Origin: Nonlabens arenilitoris | GTDB taxonomy: Bacteria; Bacteroidota; Bacteroidia; Flavobacteriales; Flavobacteriaceae | Direction: 5' to 3' | Length of the DNA: 64,000 nucleotides | NCBI RefSeq assembly: GCF_002954765.1 | Contig: NZ_MTPW01000001.1 | Location: forward strand, 2,989,501-3,053,500 | Shown: positions 62,101 to 64,000 of the stretch, piece after piece | How the letters are laid out: each line of letters starts with the position of its first letter | Position numbering within the stretch: the stretch's first letter is position 1 | The notes under the pieces: model-generated | The model's input: only the letters and a program-made list of their open reading frames with translations | What the model was told of the DNA's origin: nothing | The model's database searches: none | Program-made: the position numbers and the translations under genes

Positions 62101-63093
62101 TTATTGTTTAGCAAGCTTGCGCAATGCAACCCATTGTTTAAGCATTTCTCGAGAATCAGTAGCTGGATAACCTAGTACTGTTTTACCAGCAGCCACATTA
62201 TTCATTACACCACTACCTGCTCCTACTGTAGCACCAGACTCGATGGTGGTGTGATCTTTAATAGAAGCACTACCACCTATAATAACACCATCACCTAAAG
62301 TTACAGAACCTGCAAGACCACTATGTCCAGCCATGATACAACATCTACCTAGTATACAATTGTGTGCAATTTGGACCAGGTTATCTATTTTACAACCGTC
62401 ACCTATAATCGTTGAATTAAACTTAGCTCTATCTACACAAGAATTTGCACCTATTTCTACACCATTCCCTATTATCACATTACCTATGTGCGGAATTTTA
62501 ACCAGTCCACGACCATCATCTGCTGGACGATAGCCAAAACCGTCTGCACCAATACTTACATTATTGTGAAATATACATTGTGCACCTATTTGTGAGCGTT
62601 CTCTTATAACTGTTCCAGACCATGCAACGGTTTGCGGTCCTATAATAGTATCATCAAATACACTTACATTGTGATACAGGACAACACCATCACCTAACTT
62701 CACATTTTTACCTATGTAGCAATGTGCACCTATTTGAACTCCTTTACCTATACTTGCTGTTTCATGTATGACAGCGGTAGGGTGAATATCTGTATCAAAA
62801 ACAGGTGTAGGCGGTAAAAATGCCTCTAACATATTTGCCATCGCTAGATCTGCGTTTTTTACTTTGATCAAGCATCGATTATCACCAGGTGCTAATTCTA
62901 TGTTTTCACTAATTATCGCTATGGATGCCTTAGAATCTGCCCAGAATTTTGCATACTTTTTATTCCCAATAAAGGTCAAATCAGTTTTAGACGCTTTTCT
63001 TATTTCTTCTATTCCTGTAATTTTTTGGGTAGTAGAACCTATAAGGGCTCCTTCTAACACATCACAAATCTGTTGAGCAGTAAATGAATTCAT
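62101..63093 (-). CDS. lpxD: UDP-3-O-acylglucosamine N-acyltransferase
   Basis: 330 aa. N-terminal uridine-binding domain (FTAQQICDVLEGALIGS, ISEVRKA-like IEEIRKA) and, from about residue 100, a left-handed beta helix of hexapeptide repeats (IGKGVQIGAHCYIGKNVKLGDG...). The catalytic His is in DNLVQIAHNC (near residue 242). It N-acylates UDP-3-O-acyl-glucosamine in the third step of lipid A synthesis, in the cytoplasm. Many flavobacteria have two lpxD-type genes, so this may not be the only copy. An outer-membrane-like protein gene follows. Confidence 0.95.
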   Translation of the reverse strand: MNSFTAQQICDVLEGALIGSTTQKITGIEEIRKASKTDLTFIGNKKYAKFWADSKASIAIISENIELAPGDNRCLIKVKNADLAMANMLEAFLPPTPVFDTDIHPTAVIHETASIGKGVQIGAHCYIGKNVKLGDGVVLYHNVSVFDDTIIGPQTVAWSGTVIRERSQIGAQCIFHNNVSIGADGFGYRPADDGRGLVKIPHIGNVIIGNGVEIGANSCVDRAKFNSTIIGDGCKIDNLVQIAHNCILGRCCIMAGHSGLAGSVTLGDGVIIGGSASIKDHTTIESGATVGAGSGVMNNVAAGKTVLGYPATDSREMLKQWVALRKLAKQ

Positions 63094-63143
63094 TAATATT
63101 TATATAGTTGATTGGTAAAACTAACCTTTAACAAGCATAAAAA

Positions 63144-63173
63144 AAAACTCAGCACCATAGATGCTGAGTTTTT
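63144..63173 (-). terminator. Hairpin terminator of the alcohol dehydrogenase gene
   Basis: AAAACTCAGCA pairs with TGCTGAGTTTT around a seven-base loop, followed on the minus strand by T residues. Confidence 0.85.
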
Positions 63174-63190
63174 AAAGATTATCGTTAATA

Positions 63191-63206
63191 CGCTTTCGCG
63201 AAAGCG
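63191..63206. repeat. Dispersed palindrome, perfect copy
   Basis: CGCTTTCGCGAAAGCG between the stop of the alcohol dehydrogenase gene and its terminator. Confidence 0.9.
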
Positions 63207-63211
63207 AGAAA

Positions 63212-64000
63212 CTACAATGTCTCCATATCAATAACAAAACGATACTTTACATCGTTTTTCTGAACGCGTTCAAAGGCGTTATTAATATCTTGCATATCAA
63301 TCATTTCTATATCTGATGTGATGTTGTGTTCTCCACAAAAATCTAACATTTCTTGAGTCTCCTTAATTCCTCCTATTAATGATCCTGCTAATTTTTTTCT
63401 TCTCAAAATAAGATTTGCACCATGTACATTTTCCAACGGTTCAATAGCACCTACTAGACACATCGTACAATCTCTTTTTAGCAAGGCTAGATATGGATTA
63501 ACATCATGGCCTACCGGTATGGTGTTAAGAATAAAATCAAAAGAATCATTGTGCTCTTTCATTTGATTTTCATCTTTTGAAATAATTACTTGATTAGCTC
63601 CTAGTCTTTTGGCATCCTTTGCTTTTTCTTCACTCGTGGTAATCATTACTGTTTCTGCTCCCATTGCAGCAGCAAATTTGATTCCCATGTGTCCTAGTCC
63701 ACCTAAACCTACGATTCCTACTTTATCACCTTTCTTTACATTCCAGTGTTTTAATGGCGAGTAAGTTGTTATACCTGCACATAAAAGAGGTGCTACCGCT
63801 TTGGTATCAAGATTAGTAGGTACTTTAAGGACAAACTCTTCTCTCACGACAATTACTTTTGAATATCCACCTAGAGTATGACCACCTAAATGTGGATCTT
63901 TACTGTTATAAGTACTGGTAGAACCATTCTCACACCACATTTCTTGATCTTCTTTACAAGCACTGCACTCTTGACAAGAATCTACCATACAACCTACTCC
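63212..64000 (-). CDS. Zinc-dependent NAD(P)H alcohol dehydrogenase (CAD/YahK type), N-terminus beyond window
   Basis: The frame runs off the right edge (GVGC before the Met at 63988), so about 85-90 N-terminal residues with two of the catalytic zinc ligands are missing. CQECSACKEDQEMWC carries the structural zinc Cys set (C-x2-C-x2-C-x7-C). YSPLKHWNVKKGDKVGIVGLGGLGHMGIKFAAAMGAE is the cofactor-binding Rossmann motif with KHW of cinnamyl-alcohol-type dehydrogenases (MDR family). It likely interconverts aldehydes and alcohols with NADPH. Confidence 0.92.
   Translation of the reverse strand, partial: GVGCMVDSCQECSACKEDQEMWCENGSTSTYNSKDPHLGGHTLGGYSKVIVVREEFVLKVPTNLDTKAVAPLLCAGITTYSPLKHWNVKKGDKVGIVGLGGLGHMGIKFAAAMGAETVMITTSEEKAKDAKRLGANQVIISKDENQMKEHNDSFDFILNTIPVGHDVNPYLALLKRDCTMCLVGAIEPLENVHGANLILRRKKLAGSLIGGIKETQEMLDFCGEHNITSDIEMIDMQDINNAFERVQKNDVKYRFVIDMETL

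Noticed and set aside
5256..63206. The 16-bp palindrome as parS
   Set aside because: It does not match the conserved parS pattern (TGTTnCACGTGnAACA type), and copies are spread evenly rather than grouped near parA.

Overview
The window is a chromosomal piece of a low-GC Bacteroidota, almost certainly a marine Flavobacteriaceae (Nonlabens/Dokdonia-like is a guess from style, not a computed placement). Pointers to the group are Bacteroidota-type promoters (-7 element TAnnTTTG) at many start sites, absence of Shine-Dalgarno sequences, type IX secretion/gliding proteins (PorP/SprF, OmpA-PD40, CHU_C C-terminal domains), a fused alpha-beta E1 dehydrogenase, and many DUF families typical of flavobacteria. 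A 16-bp palindrome, CGCTTTCGCGAAAGCG, is scattered over the window (10 copies with the perfect 14-bp core, plus degenerate ones), both between and inside genes. No rRNA, tRNA, insertion sequence or CRISPR array was seen.

Layout. 1-12.7 kb: a truncated ParA, a glycosyltransferase, a DUF3124/MarC/DUF6122 operon, fumC, an M16 zinc protease, a 2OG oxygenase/membrane protein/SUI1 operon and the E1 alpha-beta fusion. 12.7-18.5 kb: a compact biosynthetic operon (FAD oxidoreductase, methyltransferase, type III polyketide synthase, enoyl-ACP-reductase-like SDR, hot-dog dehydratase, ketoacyl synthase, ACP), which looks like a phenolic-lipid or pyrone pathway with its own fatty-acid starter machinery. 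18.6-21.4 kb: nitroreductase, TerC, and HPF paired with an ArsC-like protein without the catalytic Cys. 21.6-31.2 kb: two T9SS-exported proteins, a PorP/SprF and an OmpA/PD40 protein; the larger adhesin has an exact 234-bp internal repeat.

31.5-34.2 kb holds membrane/lipoprotein genes (DUF4251, DUF6090). 34.5-41.0 kb is an oxidoreductase block (SDR, 2OG oxygenase, MDR dehydrogenase, crotonase, AraC regulator, DUF4437 cupin, nitroreductase). Two of its promoters carry a shared 41-bp element at exactly the same distance from the -7 box, which suggests an AraC regulon. Both edges of this block carry start-less ORF remnants. 41.4-49.5 kb: ThiE-like protein, lipoprotein, thioredoxin-like protein, DUF4494, YbdG-type MscS channel, Crp/Fnr regulator, desaturase, two DoxX-like proteins, a tyrosine phosphatase reading frame lacking any ordinary start codon, and a zinc-ribbon protein. 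49.5-55.4 kb: DUF6503 lipoprotein, two tandem cold-shock proteins, a DEFD-type helicase, MBL hydrolase, PepSY-like protein, GT9. 55.5-64 kb: a DUF5916 gene broken by a one-base homopolymer deletion, EamA transporter, a 515-aa SDR without the catalytic Tyr, J-domain/KTSC protein, an outer-membrane-like barrel with an HxSNG motif, lpxD, and a truncated zinc alcohol dehydrogenase.

Several start sites were moved because a -7 box lies inside the longest open frame. A group of genes has the -7 box ending only four or five bases before the start codon, which implies leaderless transcripts.
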